From Niveispirillum irakense DSM 11586 (GTDB lineage: Bacteria > Pseudomonadota > Alphaproteobacteria > Azospirillales > Azospirillaceae), in contig NZ_AUCG01000016.1 of NCBI RefSeq assembly GCF_000429645.1, forward strand, positions 124,001 through 188,000: a stretch of DNA of 64,000 bases. Reading direction: 5' to 3'. The position numbers and the translations under genes are program-made. The notes under the pieces were generated by a model, which saw only the letters and a list, made by a program, of their open reading frames with translations, was not told the origin of the DNA and did no database searches. Position 1 is the stretch's first letter; each line of letters opens with the position of its first letter. Below, one piece after another: positions 35,314 through 44,605 of this stretch.

Positions 35314-36243
35314 TCAATCAGGCAACACAGGACAATCCACCATTATCAACTGCATCGGCTGGTTAATAACGGACCGGCATCCCATAAACAGCGGCAGGCC
35401 CAGATAGCCGTCGCTCTGCCATGCGCCGGCTGCCCCATCAGGCAAGACGGTTGCGGGCACGTTTCGTCTTGTTATGGCGCCAAGCGTCAGGTGATCAATC
35501 ACCAGACGCCGGCCGCTGACCGGGCCACCCGCTGTTATGGCTTCATAGGACGGGGCATCCTTCAATGCCGCCACGCCGACAACCCGTTCGGCTGCCCGCC
35601 TGTCCAGTGCCAGGGGCGCCAAACCATATCCCAGGTCCAGGCTCAGGGTCAGGTCGGTGCCGTTAACCTGGGCGGGAAATAACATCTCACCAGCCCGCAC
35701 TTTCCCCCTTATGCCCGCTCCGTCGTCTGAATGTTCCAGGTCCGGCGGCAAGAAGGTCAAGGTCCGGTCCAGAAGATCAAGTCGAACCGCGTGATGCTCA
35801 AACAGGGCCGCACCAACAAAGCCGGCAATCTCGCCACCGCCCGGACGGTGCCGCAAAGCCGGGGGCAGATCGGCTACGGCAACAGGCACTTGCGCCATAG
35901 CGAGGTTTGCCACCTGCACCCGCGACAGCGTCGCCGGCCATGTTGCGATATCCCCACCATCGGAACGGGCAGCCCTTTCATCCCCACCCTGCGGCAGAGA
36001 CAGGCCCAACGGCGCGGCAATCCGTCGATCAATGACGGCGGCGCCCATAACCCCATTATCCAGGATCATGGGAAAGGGGCCGCGACCGTTCAGCAGAACG
36101 GGAACGATCAGGCTTCCGCCCTCCACCTCTATCGCCGCCGGCGCGCGCCCCTCCAACGCAACATGTCCAATGGAGGGGGCACAGCCGACGGGCAGCAGCA
36201 ACAGCAGCGCCAGTGCCAATGCCAGGGGCAGACGGATCAACAC
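35314..36243 (-). CDS. Retropepsin-like aspartyl protease lipoprotein
   Basis: A 309-aa predicted lipoprotein (signal peptide ending LLPVGC). It has two repeats resembling bacterial retropepsin-like domains, around residues 60-90 (FPMILDNGVMGAAVI) and 190-215 (LTLSLDLGYGLAPLAL). Active retropepsins have D-T/S-G at these places. Here they read LDNG and LDLG, so each Asp is kept but the Thr/Ser is replaced. Start is GTG 36243, with TTG 36240 possible; GGGAG lies just upstream. It begins 11 bp after the threonine dehydratase stop, so the two are co-transcribed. Proteolytic activity is doubtful. Confidence 0.65.
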   Translation of the reverse strand: MLIRLPLALALALLLLLPVGCAPSIGHVALEGRAPAAIEVEGGSLIVPVLLNGRGPFPMILDNGVMGAAVIDRRIAAPLGLSLPQGGDERAARSDGGDIATWPATLSRVQVANLAMAQVPVAVADLPPALRHRPGGGEIAGFVGAALFEHHAVRLDLLDRTLTFLPPDLEHSDDGAGIRGKVRAGEMLFPAQVNGTDLTLSLDLGYGLAPLALDRRAAERVVGVAALKDAPSYEAITAGGPVSGRRLVIDHLTLGAITRRNVPATVLPDGAAGAWQSDGYLGLPLFMGCRSVINQPMQLIMVDCPVLPD

Positions 36244-36253
36244 AGTCTCCCGA

Positions 36254-37486
36254 TTACTCCACCCCACCCGCCAGCACCTTCACCTCAAACCCGCCCTTCT
36301 CCCGCAGCGCCGCCACCACACGCTCGGCGTGGCGCTTGGAACGGCATTCAATGGTCAGGTCGATATCGGTGGCCTTGACGGAGGTTGTGGTGAACAGGCG
36401 CTGGTGCAGCGCCTCGATGATATTGCCGCCGGCATCACCCACCAGACCGGCGATGCGGGCCAGCGTGCCGGGCCGGTCGGGGATCATGACCCGCACTGCG
36501 ATCAGGCGGCTTTCGCGCACGGCATGGCGCATGATCACCTGGGCCAGCACGCGGCTGTCAATATTGCCGCCACACAGCACCAGCCCGACCTTGCGGTCCT
36601 TGAACTTTTCCGGCTGGGCCAGCACCGCCGCCAGACCAGCCGCCCCCGCCCCTTCCGCCACCGTCTTTTCAATATTCAGGAACAGGGCGACGGCATTTTC
36701 CACGTCCGCATCGCTGACCAGGATCAGGTCATCCAGCAGGGCGCGGCAGATTTCCAGCGTGTGGCGACCGACATTCTTCACCGCGATGCCTTCGGCGATG
36801 GTATCGCCACCCACCTGGATCGGCTGGCCCTTCAGGGCCTGATCCATGGCCGGATAGGCCTCCACCTCCACCCCGACGATGCGGATGGAGGGTTTCAGCG
36901 CCTTGGCCGCCACGGCGATGCCGCTGATCAACCCGCCGCCGCCGATGGGCACCACCAGCGTGTCCAGTTCAGGCGCAGCGGCCAGCATTTCCAGGGCGAT
37001 GGTGCCCTGGCCGGCGATCACATCAGGATCATCATAGGGATGGACGAAGACCAAGCCCTCTTCCGCCGCCAACCGTTCCGCCTCTGCCGCCGCTTCAGCC
37101 AGCACGGAACCTTTCAGCACCACCCGCGCGCCATGGTCCTCCGTCCGTTCCACCTTGCTGAAGGGCGTGCCCTCCGGCATCACGATGGTGGCGGGAATGC
37201 CCAGCCGGCCCGCATGGTAGGCCACGCCCTGGGCATGGTTGCCGGCAGACATGGCGATAACGCCGCGCGCCCGTTCCTCCGCATTCAACTGACGCAGCTT
37301 GTTCAGCGCCCCGCGCTCCTTGAAGCTGGCGGTGAATTGCAGATTCTCGAACTTCACCCAGATATTCGACCCGGTCAGTTGCGACAGGGTGCGGGACGGC
37401 ACACAGGGTGTGTCCACCAGATGCCCGTGCAGCGCCTTGGCGGCATCGACAACATCATCATGGGTGATGGCAAGCGCGGCGGTCAT
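36254..37486 (-). CDS. Threonine ammonia-lyase (threonine dehydratase)
   Basis: A 410-aa PLP enzyme that deaminates threonine (and serine) to 2-oxobutyrate. The PLP Lys is in LQFTASFKERGALNKL, and the phosphate-binding loop in VVPIGGGGLISGIA. AMSAGNHAQGVAYHA is the usual dehydratase motif. One C-terminal ACT-type domain is present (VMIPDRPGTLARIAGLVGDA). The short single-ACT form corresponds to the catabolic/TdcB-like or ilvA1-type enzymes; feedback behaviour cannot be told. ATG 37486 follows AGGGG. Confidence 0.92.
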   Translation of the reverse strand: MTAALAITHDDVVDAAKALHGHLVDTPCVPSRTLSQLTGSNIWVKFENLQFTASFKERGALNKLRQLNAEERARGVIAMSAGNHAQGVAYHAGRLGIPATIVMPEGTPFSKVERTEDHGARVVLKGSVLAEAAAEAERLAAEEGLVFVHPYDDPDVIAGQGTIALEMLAAAPELDTLVVPIGGGGLISGIAVAAKALKPSIRIVGVEVEAYPAMDQALKGQPIQVGGDTIAEGIAVKNVGRHTLEICRALLDDLILVSDADVENAVALFLNIEKTVAEGAGAAGLAAVLAQPEKFKDRKVGLVLCGGNIDSRVLAQVIMRHAVRESRLIAVRVMIPDRPGTLARIAGLVGDAGGNIIEALHQRLFTTTSVKATDIDLTIECRSKRHAERVVAALREKGGFEVKVLAGGVE

Positions 37487-37673
37487 TGGTGCTGAACCCC
37501 TGATTTCTGATTTATGGCTGCCTATAGTGCGGATGGGATGCCGGGTGTAAAGCCGCAATGGCGGGGGCACCCGTGCATGCCAGCCCGGCAGGGCGATCCG
37601 CTATGGACGGGGGATGGCCGCACGCGGCACACTCCCGCACCATTTGACAGGTCAGTGGCTGGAAGGATCAGGC

Positions 37674-40600
37674 ATGGGTTCGCGTTGGCAATTCTGGATC
37701 GACCGTGGCGGCACCTTTACCGACATTGTCGCCTGCCGGCCCGATGGCACCCTGCTGACCCATAAGCTGCTGTCGGAAAACCCTGAGCGCTACAAGGATG
37801 CCGCCGTGCAGGGCATCCGGGAATTGCTGGGCGTGGCTGCTGGGGAGCCGGTGCCCGCGGACGCGGTGGAAGCCGTGCGCATGGGCACCACGGTCGCCAC
37901 CAATGCGCTGTTGGAACGCAAGGGGGAAGCGGTGCTGCTGGTCACCACCGCCGGGTTGGGCGACCAGTTGCGCATCGGCTATCAGGCCCGCCCGAAGATT
38001 TTCGCCCGGCATATCCAGTTGCCGGAACAGCTTTATACGCGCGTGCTGGAGGTACCGGAGCGGGTGGCGGCCGACGGCACCGTGCTGCTGAATCTCGATG
38101 AGGATGCCGCCCGCGCCGGGTTACAGGCCGCCTTCGATGCTGGCCTGCGCGCCTGTGCCATCCTGTTCATCCATGGCTATCGCCACAGTGCGCATGAGGC
38201 ACGGGTGGCGGACATCGCGCGGGAAATCGGCTTTACCCAAATCTCCGCCAGCCATCAGGTCAGCCCGCTGATGAAGATGGTGGGGCGCGGCGACACCACG
38301 GTGGCCGATGCCTATCTCTCCCCCATCCTGCGCCGATACGTGGCGCAGGTGGCCGACGCGCTGCCGGGCATCCCGCTTTATTTCATGCAATCCAATGGTG
38401 GGCTGACGCAGGCCAAGCGCTTCCAGGGACGCGATGCCATCCTGTCCGGCCCGGCGGGGGGCATTGTCGGGGCCGTGCGCACGGCGGCGGCGGAGGGGTT
38501 CGGCCAGATCATCGGCTTTGATATGGGCGGCACCAGCACCGATGTCTCCCACTATGCCGGGCAGTATGAACGGTCGCTGGAAACCGTGGTGGCCGGGGTG
38601 CGGCTGCGGGTGCCGATGCTGCGCATCCATACGGTGGCGGCGGGTGGCGGGTCGATCTGCCGGTTTGATGGGGCGCGGCTGCGGGTGGGGCCGGAATCCG
38701 CCGGCTCCAACCCCGGCCCCGCCTGCTATCGCCGGGGCGGGCCGCTGACGGTGACGGATTGCAACGTCATGGTCGGCAAGCTGCACCCGGATTTCTTTCC
38801 CCCCGTCTTCGGGCCGGCAGGGAATGAAAAACTGGATGTCGCCATCGTGCGGGAGAAATTTGCCGAACTGGCGGCGGAAGTCGCCGCCGCCACCGGCACG
38901 GCGATGGCACCGGAGGCGCTGGCCGAGGGCTTCCTGCGAATCGCCGTGGAGAATATGGCCAATGCCATCAAGCATATCTCCGTCCAGCGCGGCTATGATG
39001 TTACCCGCTATGCGCTGACCTGTTTCGGCGGGGCCGGCGGGCAACATGCCTGTCTGGTGGCCGATGCGCTGGGCATGAAAACCGTTTATCTGCACCCGTT
39101 CGCCGGCGTGCTGTCGGCCTATGGCATGGGGCTGGCCGATCTGGGCGCGCTGCGCGACCGGGCGGTGGAAACGGTGCTGGAAGAAGCCGCCTTCCCCGGC
39201 CTGATCCAGACCATTGGGGAGTTGGGGCGCGACGCGGCCGCCGAATTACAGGCCCAGGGGGTGGAGCCTGCCCGCATCGGCCTGCACCCCACCGCGCGGG
39301 TGAAGGTGGCCGGCACCGACGCCACGCTGGAAATCACCTTTGGCGAGGTGCCGGCGATGCGCGCCGCCTTTGCCGAGGCCCATCGCCAGCGCTTCGGTTT
39401 TGACGTGCCCGACCGCGCCCTGGTGGTGGAAAGCCTGTCGGTGGAGGCGGTGGCCGCCAGCGGGGAAAAGGTGGATATCGGCCACGGCCTGACCAACACC
39501 CCCGCCCCCCTGACCCCGCCAGCCCCCCTGGCGGAGGTGCCGCTGTGGCTGGGGACCAAGACCCGGAACGTGCCCGTGCATGACCGGGCCAGCCTGCCCC
39601 CCGGCACCCAGGTGCCCGGCCCCGCCATCCTGCGGGAACCGACCGGCACCACCATCGTGGAGCCCGGCTGGCGGGCAGAGGTGACGGCGCGCGGCGGGCT
39701 GGTGCTGCGCCGGGTGGTGCCGCTGCCGGCCCGTGTCGCCATCGGCACCGATGCCGATCCGGTGATGCTGGAGGTATTCAACAATCTGTTCATGTCCATC
39801 GCCGAACAGATGGGGCTGGCGCTGGAAAACACGGCCCATTCGGTGAATATCAAGGAACGGCTGGATTTCTCCTGCGCCCTGTTCGATGCTGGCGGCAATC
39901 TGATCGCCAACGCGCCGCACATCCCGGTGCATCTGGGCTCCATGGGGGACAGTGTGCGGGCGGTGATTGACGCCCGCCGTGACAGTTTGCGCCCCGGCGA
40001 TGCGGTGATGCTGAACAATCCCTATCGCGGCGGCACCCACCTGCCCGATGTCACGGTGGTGACGCCGGTCTTTGATGAGGCAGGACGCCATATCCTGTTC
40101 TGGGTGGCGTCACGCGGGCATCAGGCGGATATTGGCGGCATCACCCCTGGTTCCATGCCGCCCGACAGCACCAGCATCGACCAGGAAGGCATCCTGATCG
40201 ATGATTTCCTGCTGGTGGAAGGCGGACGCCTGCGCGAACAGGCCGTGGTCGACCTGCTGTCCAGCGGCCCCTACCCCGCCCGCAATATCAGCCAGAATCT
40301 GGGCGACCTGCGCGCCCAGGTGGCCGCCAATGCGCGCGGGCGGGATGAATTGATGAAGATGGTCAGCCTGTTCGGGCTGGAGACCGTGGCCGCCTATATG
40401 GGCCATGTGCAGCGCAATGCCGAAGAACAGGTCCGCCGCGTCATCAAGGTGCTGAAGGACGGGCAGTTCACGGTGGCGATGGATAATGGCGCCAGCATCG
40501 CCGTTGCCATCCGCATTGATCCGAAACGCCGCACGGCGAAGATTGACTTCACCGGCACCAGCCCGCAGCAGCCCAATAATTTCAACGCCCCCTCGGCCAT

Positions 40601-41279
40601 TGTGCGGGCCGCCGTGCTCTATGTTTTCCGCACCCTGGTGGATGATGAAATTCCGCTGAATGATGGTTGTCTCGCCCCGCTGGAAATCATCATCCCCGAA
40701 GGCTCCATGCTGAACCCGCACGCCCCCGCCGCCGTGGTGGCCGGCAATGTGGAGGTCAGCCAGGCCGTGACCAACGCGCTATATGGCGCGCTGGGGGTGC
40801 TGGCCGCCGCCCAGGGCACGATGAACAATTTCACCTTCGGCAACGACACCCACCAATATTATGAGACGATCTGCGGCGGGGCCGGGGCCGGACCGGGGTT
40901 TGACGGCACCGATGCCGTCCATACCCACATGACCAATTCCCGCCTGACCGACCCGGAGGTGCTGGAATGGCGTTTCCCGGTGCGGCTGGAGAGTTTCCGC
41001 ATCCGCCAGGGCTCCGGCGGTCAAGGGCGGTACAAGGGCGGTGAAGGGGTGGAACGGCGCATCCGCTTCCTGGAGCCGATGATTGCCGCCATCCTGTCCA
41101 ACAACCGCATCAACCGCCCCTTCGGGCTGGCAGGCGGTGGCGATGCGCTGCCGGGGGCCGCGCGGGTGGAACGCGCCGATGGGCGGGTGGAGACATTGCC
41201 CGCCACCGGCAAGGCCGCCATGGGGGCGGGTGACATGTTCGTGATCGTTACACCGGGCGGGGGCGGCTACGGTTCATAA
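37674..41279 (+). CDS. 5-oxoprolinase (fused HyuA-HyuB type)
   Basis: A 1201-aa hydantoinase/oxoprolinase family enzyme, probably ATP-dependent 5-oxoprolinase that opens 5-oxoproline to glutamate. The N-terminal HyuA half has [35 protein letters not shown] and [15 protein letters not shown] (ATPase-like phosphate loops). The HyuB half starts near residue 700: [20 protein letters not shown] and [15 protein letters not shown]. It ends with the Gly-rich PGGGGYGS. Length matches the single-chain eukaryotic-type enzyme. ATG 37674 has GGAAGG upstream. Glutamate produced could join the PutA product pool; that link is inference. Confidence 0.92.
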   Translation: MGSRWQFWIDRGGTFTDIVACRPDGTLLTHKLLSENPERYKDAAVQGIRELLGVAAGEPVPADAVEAVRMGTTVATNALLERKGEAVLLVTTAGLGDQLRIGYQARPKIFARHIQLPEQLYTRVLEVPERVAADGTVLLNLDEDAARAGLQAAFDAGLRACAILFIHGYRHSAHEARVADIAREIGFTQISASHQVSPLMKMVGRGDTTVADAYLSPILRRYVAQVADALPGIPLYFMQSNGGLTQAKRFQGRDAILSGPAGGIVGAVRTAAAEGFGQIIGFDMGGTSTDVSHYAGQYERSLETVVAGVRLRVPMLRIHTVAAGGGSICRFDGARLRVGPESAGSNPGPACYRRGGPLTVTDCNVMVGKLHPDFFPPVFGPAGNEKLDVAIVREKFAELAAEVAAATGTAMAPEALAEGFLRIAVENMANAIKHISVQRGYDVTRYALTCFGGAGGQHACLVADALGMKTVYLHPFAGVLSAYGMGLADLGALRDRAVETVLEEAAFPGLIQTIGELGRDAAAELQAQGVEPARIGLHPTARVKVAGTDATLEITFGEVPAMRAAFAEAHRQRFGFDVPDRALVVESLSVEAVAASGEKVDIGHGLTNTPAPLTPPAPLAEVPLWLGTKTRNVPVHDRASLPPGTQVPGPAILREPTGTTIVEPGWRAEVTARGGLVLRRVVPLPARVAIGTDADPVMLEVFNNLFMSIAEQMGLALENTAHSVNIKERLDFSCALFDAGGNLIANAPHIPVHLGSMGDSVRAVIDARRDSLRPGDAVMLNNPYRGGTHLPDVTVVTPVFDEAGRHILFWVASRGHQADIGGITPGSMPPDSTSIDQEGILIDDFLLVEGGRLREQAVVDLLSSGPYPARNISQNLGDLRAQVAANARGRDELMKMVSLFGLETVAAYMGHVQRNAEEQVRRVIKVLKDGQFTVAMDNGASIAVAIRIDPKRRTAKIDFTGTSPQQPNNFNAPSAIVRAAVLYVFRTLVDDEIPLNDGCLAPLEIIIPEGSMLNPHAPAAVVAGNVEVSQAVTNALYGALGVLAAAQGTMNNFTFGNDTHQYYETICGGAGAGPGFDGTDAVHTHMTNSRLTDPEVLEWRFPVRLESFRIRQGSGGQGRYKGGEGVERRIRFLEPMIAAILSNNRINRPFGLAGGGDALPGAARVERADGRVETLPATGKAAMGAGDMFVIVTPGGGGYGS

Positions 41280-41296
41280 CCGCCCCCAACTGCGCA

Positions 41297-42241
41297 TCAA
41301 CCCCACGGCCCGCGACGGCTGGGACCGCCGCTGGTCGGCACGCTGCCCGCCGTCCGGCGGGGCGGCTGCGGGGGTTGGTGGCCGCGCGGCGGGCTGCCCG
41401 TCATCATGGCGCGCAGGCGGCGCACCCTTTCGGCCGTGCTGGGATGGGTGGAAAACAGGCTATCCACACCCCGCCCATGCAGCGGGTTGATGATGAACAT
41501 GTGGGCCGTGGCGGGGTTGTTCTCCGCCGCCTGGTTGGGCACGCGGCGGGCACTGTCCTGGATACCTTCCAGCGCATCAGCCAGCCAGTCGGGCCGGCCG
41601 CTGATCTCCGCGCCCATCTTGTCGGCTTCATACTCCCGCGACCGGCTGATGGCCATCTGCACCAGCATGGCCCCCAGCGGCGCCAGGATGGCGACCAGGA
41701 TCACGCCGATGAAACCCAGCGGGTTGTTGCGGTTGTCGCTGCTACCGCCAAAAAACAGGCCGAAATTGGCCAGCATGGACAGGGCACCGGCCAGCGTCGC
41801 CGTGATCGTCATGATCAGCGTGTCGCGGTTCTTGATATGGGCCAGTTCGTGCGCCATCACGCCCGCCACCTCCTCCTGGCTCAACCGTGACAGCAGGCCG
41901 GTGGTGGCGGCCACGGCCGCATTTTCCGGGTTGCGGCCGGTGGCAAAGGCGTTGGGCTGGGGATTGTCGATGATATAGACCTTGGGCATCGGCAACCCGG
42001 CGCGCTGCGCCAGCCGCTGCACCATGGTGTAGAATTGCGGCGCTCTGGCCGCATCCACCTGCCGCGCGCCATACATGCGCAGCACCATCTTGTCGGAGTT
42101 CCAATAGGCGAACAGGTTGGTGGCAACGGCGAACAGCAGCGCAATCATCATGCCGCCACGCCCGCCCAGCATAAATCCGACCGCCAGGAACAGGCCGGTC
42201 AGACCCGCCAACAGGATCGCGGTACGGAAATAGCCACTCAT
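41297..42241 (-). CDS. htpX: Zinc metalloprotease HtpX
   Basis: A 314-aa HtpX (M48B) inner-membrane protease that degrades misfolded membrane proteins. The zinc site is [11 protein letters not shown] (HExxH), with the third ligand Glu in [13 protein letters not shown]. Two TM helices lie at the N-terminus (residues 5-55) and two around 145-195. The C-terminal 35 residues are Pro/Arg/Gly-rich and extend beyond the usual end. ATG 42241 has AAGGAG nine bases upstream. It is convergent with the oxoprolinase (17 bp). Confidence 0.95.
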   Translation of the reverse strand: MSGYFRTAILLAGLTGLFLAVGFMLGGRGGMMIALLFAVATNLFAYWNSDKMVLRMYGARQVDAARAPQFYTMVQRLAQRAGLPMPKVYIIDNPQPNAFATGRNPENAAVAATTGLLSRLSQEEVAGVMAHELAHIKNRDTLIMTITATLAGALSMLANFGLFFGGSSDNRNNPLGFIGVILVAILAPLGAMLVQMAISRSREYEADKMGAEISGRPDWLADALEGIQDSARRVPNQAAENNPATAHMFIINPLHGRGVDSLFSTHPSTAERVRRLRAMMTGSPPRGHQPPQPPRRTAGSVPTSGGPSRRGPWG

Positions 42242-42395
42242 TTTATCCGGCTCCTTCAGGGCCAATCAGGTGAGGGCAAGTGCCCTCGTCCCCCCTGATA
42301 TGGGAAGGCCCCCCATCCCGTATCAAGACTTGGCAGGATCAGGGGGCCGGTCCATATCCTGGGCATGCACCGCCTATAACGCGAAGGACAGGCCC

Positions 42396-42590
42396 ATGGT
42401 CACGCCAAAGAACCCGGCACAAACCGAAATCCCGACCGCGGATCAATCCACGGGCACTGCCAAGCCGGCCACCGGGACCGTCCAGCCCGGCCCCGTCGCC
42501 CAGCCGCCGGGTGAAATTGGCGGGCGGGAAGGCCCCGAACCAACCCGGTTCGGCGATTGGGAAGTGAATGGGCGCTGCACTGATTTTTGA
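42396..42590 (+). CDS. DUF1674 / SDHAF4-like succinate dehydrogenase assembly factor
   Basis: A 64-aa protein whose last 25 residues (EIGGREGPEPTRFGDWEVNG, then RCTDF) match the DUF1674/SDHAF4 signature. In eukaryotes SDHAF4 protects the flavinylated SDH subunit during assembly; alphaproteobacteria carry the same domain. The N-terminal 40 residues are Pro/Thr-rich and disordered. ATG 42396 follows AAGGA. It stands alone between htpX and the structured spacer. Confidence 0.85.
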   Translation: MVTPKNPAQTEIPTADQSTGTAKPATGTVQPGPVAQPPGEIGGREGPEPTRFGDWEVNGRCTDF

Positions 42591-42607
42591 TCCGGCCGCA
42601 TCCAGAA

Positions 42608-42683
42608 AGTTGCATTTGTACCTACTTGTATTCAGATAACGGATCATCATCCGTACTTTAGGATAATGATCACAAATGCAGCT
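42608..42683. repeat. Nested inverted-repeat element
   Basis: An outer stem AGTTGCATTTGT (42608-42619) pairs with ACAAATGCAGCT (42672-42683) with one G-U. It encloses an inner stem GATCATCATCC / GGATAATGATC (one mismatch) with an 8-base loop. The left side has 22 unpaired bases between stems. It lies between the SDHAF4-like gene and the nuclease gene. It is not a classical terminator; it may be a structured leader RNA, a small RNA or a mobile palindrome. Confidence 0.45.
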
Positions 42684-42745
42684 CGACTTCACGCCATGGC
42701 AGGGTAAGATAGTGGGGTCATTTCCCTTCACCCCCTGTCCGCCCC

Positions 42746-43243
42746 ATGCGCCCGCTTGCCCTCATCCCGTTTCTGATCGCCCTGGTGCCCGTCGGTACCG
42801 GGATGGCGGCCAGTCGTCTGGCGGGACCGGTGCCGGCGCGGGTGATATCGGTGGTGGATGGCGATACGCTGGCCGTTCGCGTCACTGTGTGGCTGGACCA
42901 GGAAGTGGTGACACGGGTCCGGCTGAACGGGATCGACACACCGGAAAGCCGGTCGACCTGCGCGGATGAGAAGCGACTGGCCGCCAAAGCGCGGGAAAGG
43001 CTGACCAGCCTTGTGGCCACCGCGATGGACGGCACGGGCGATCAGGTCGTGCTGCTGCACAATGTGGTTTACGATAAATATGGCGGGCGGGTGCGGGCGG
43101 AGGTGCGTCTGTCAGACGGCACCGATATCGCGTCCACCTTGATCCGCGATGGCCTCGCCCGCGCCTATCAGGGGGGAAAACGGCTGCCCTGGTGCCATGG
43201 CGGCACCATCCTTTCCAGCACCGACGAGACGGACGAGGGCTGA
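42746..43243 (+). CDS. Secreted thermonuclease (SNase) family protein
   Basis: A 165-aa staphylococcal-nuclease-like protein with an N-terminal signal peptide (LIPFLIALVPVGTGMA). The OB-fold pattern is VISVVDGDTLAVRV and VRLNGIDTPESR (an Arg and the Asp-Thr-Pro-Glu of the active site). A further Arg follows in DKYGGRVRAEV. ARAYQGGKR near the end is also typical. It would cut DNA/RNA in the periplasm. Cys residues at CADEK and PWCHGG could form a disulfide. Confidence 0.85.
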   Translation: MRPLALIPFLIALVPVGTGMAASRLAGPVPARVISVVDGDTLAVRVTVWLDQEVVTRVRLNGIDTPESRSTCADEKRLAAKARERLTSLVATAMDGTGDQVVLLHNVVYDKYGGRVRAEVRLSDGTDIASTLIRDGLARAYQGGKRLPWCHGGTILSSTDETDEG

Positions 43244-43335
43244 CCGGAACAGGGGGCCGGGGAACAATATCCCGTCTCCACGCGTTCGCTTCAGCGTCCA
43301 ACCCCTGTGTTTCACAGCTCGGAGGCGAGCGTATC

Positions 43336-43923
43336 TTGTCCCATCTCCCGGCTTTCCCGCACCGCAACCCCTTGGTAGGGGCGACCCTGTTGGGTTCCGC
43401 CCTTTTGGGGTGCGCCCTGTTGCCGGCGGGGGCTGCCCTTGCCGCCAACCCGCCTTCCCCGGAACCCGGCTTCACGCTGGAAGTGCGCGGCGCGCCGCCG
43501 GAAGTTGCGCCGGAGCAATTCCGCCGTGACGTGCTGGCGGCATTGCCGCCCGAGATGTTGAATCCGGAAAGCAATTTCACCAAGGCCGAAGGGTACCAGC
43601 CCGGTGGACGCTATCGCGTGGTGATGCGGTTCCATCGGGGGGAAGAGGCGCCGGCCGGTGAGCTGTGCGCCGCTGAGGATGCCACCCAGGGCGACGCGCC
43701 CGCGCCGGAATTGAACAATCTTCAGACCACCACCCATCTGACGGCGGCTTTCTGCGACAATACGGAAGCGCTCAGCATGGCAAAGGGCCGGCTGACCGGG
43801 GCGACATCGCCGCAGCAGGCCAGTTTCCGATTCATGGTGGCCGATGTGGCTAAACAGCTTTTCCCCAGTGGCTTTGGCGTATTGCCGGGCGTGGGGGCAG
43901 CAGCAACCAGCATCGTTCCCTGA
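43336..43923 (+). CDS. Hypothetical secreted protein
   Basis: A 195-aa exported protein of unknown function. No ATG gives a sensible start. TTG 43336, with GGAGG ten bases upstream, places a signal peptide at the N-terminus (LVGATLLGSALLGCALLPAG, then a likely cut at ALA-AN). The mature part has FTLEVRGAPPEVAPEQFRRD and YRVVMRFHRG, and conserved-looking Cys in ELCAAED and TAAFCDN that could pair. The frame is open to 43192 but would overlap the nuclease gene. Confidence 0.6.
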   Translation: MSHLPAFPHRNPLVGATLLGSALLGCALLPAGAALAANPPSPEPGFTLEVRGAPPEVAPEQFRRDVLAALPPEMLNPESNFTKAEGYQPGGRYRVVMRFHRGEEAPAGELCAAEDATQGDAPAPELNNLQTTTHLTAAFCDNTEALSMAKGRLTGATSPQQASFRFMVADVAKQLFPSGFGVLPGVGAAATSIVP

Positions 43924-43936
43924 CGGCCAGCCGGGA

Positions 43937-43959
43937 GGGGAGCCTGACAGGCTCTCCCC
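43937..43959. terminator. Hairpin between convergent small genes
   Basis: GGGGAGCCT pairs with AGGCTCTCCCC with a two-base bulge, 14 bp after the secreted protein stop and just before the convergent stop at 43975. No T-run. Confidence 0.4.
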
Positions 43960-43974
43960 CGGTGGGATATCGGG

Positions 43975-44508
43975 TCAGTTCCGGCGCTTGGACCGGTCAC
44001 CTGTTTTCAGCTCAGACAGCAGGGTCGGGCTGATCTCCCCCGTCAGCGGGCGGTTACTATCCAGCTCGAACTGGCGGATCGCCTCTGCCGTCTGCCGGCC
44101 GAAACGGCCATCGGCAGCGCCTGCCCAGTAACCCCGACGCAGCAGTTCCTCCTGCACCTGCACCGTCTCGGTCGGACTGGCGGGGCGCCGATCGCTGTAG
44201 ATTTTCGGCAGGCCGAAGGACAGGCGCTGAAGCAGGGCCTCGCTGGGGCAGCCGTCGGACCGCTGCCCGGCCAACCGCTGATAGGCGCGGATGGCGGTGC
44301 GGGTGCGGCTGCCCACCACCCCATCCGGCTGGCCGGCATCAAAGCCGGCAATCGCCAGTTCGGTCTGGATCTGCTTGATCATGGCGGCGGACTGCATCGG
44401 GGTCACCCCTTCCGCCGCACAATCGCGGCGCCAGTCGGCATGGGCCGGCAGGGCCAGAAGCAGCGGGGCGGCCAGGAGCAGGGCGGCGGCAGAAATCGAA
44501 GGGCGCAT
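43975..44508 (-). CDS. Secreted double peptidoglycan-binding domain protein
   Basis: A 177-aa periplasmic protein with a clear signal peptide (AAALLLAAPLLLALPAHA). It carries two PG_binding_1-like domains: residues about 40-80 (IQTELAIAGFDAGQPDG, TRTAIRAYQRLAG) and about 115-170 (VQEELLRRGYWAGAADG, TAEAIRQFELDSN). No enzyme domain is present. It presumably binds peptidoglycan as an adaptor. Cys at DCAAEG and GCPSE may form a disulfide. Confidence 0.8.
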   Translation of the reverse strand: MRPSISAAALLLAAPLLLALPAHADWRRDCAAEGVTPMQSAAMIKQIQTELAIAGFDAGQPDGVVGSRTRTAIRAYQRLAGQRSDGCPSEALLQRLSFGLPKIYSDRRPASPTETVQVQEELLRRGYWAGAADGRFGRQTAEAIRQFELDSNRPLTGEISPTLLSELKTGDRSKRRN

Positions 44509-44605
44509 AGTTCATCTTCCGGCGCAGTTGTGACATTCCACAGCCATCCTGGCCGCCAAGGGTGGCAACAGAATGGCAACCCGATGCGCCGCCCTGCCGC
44601 TTGCC

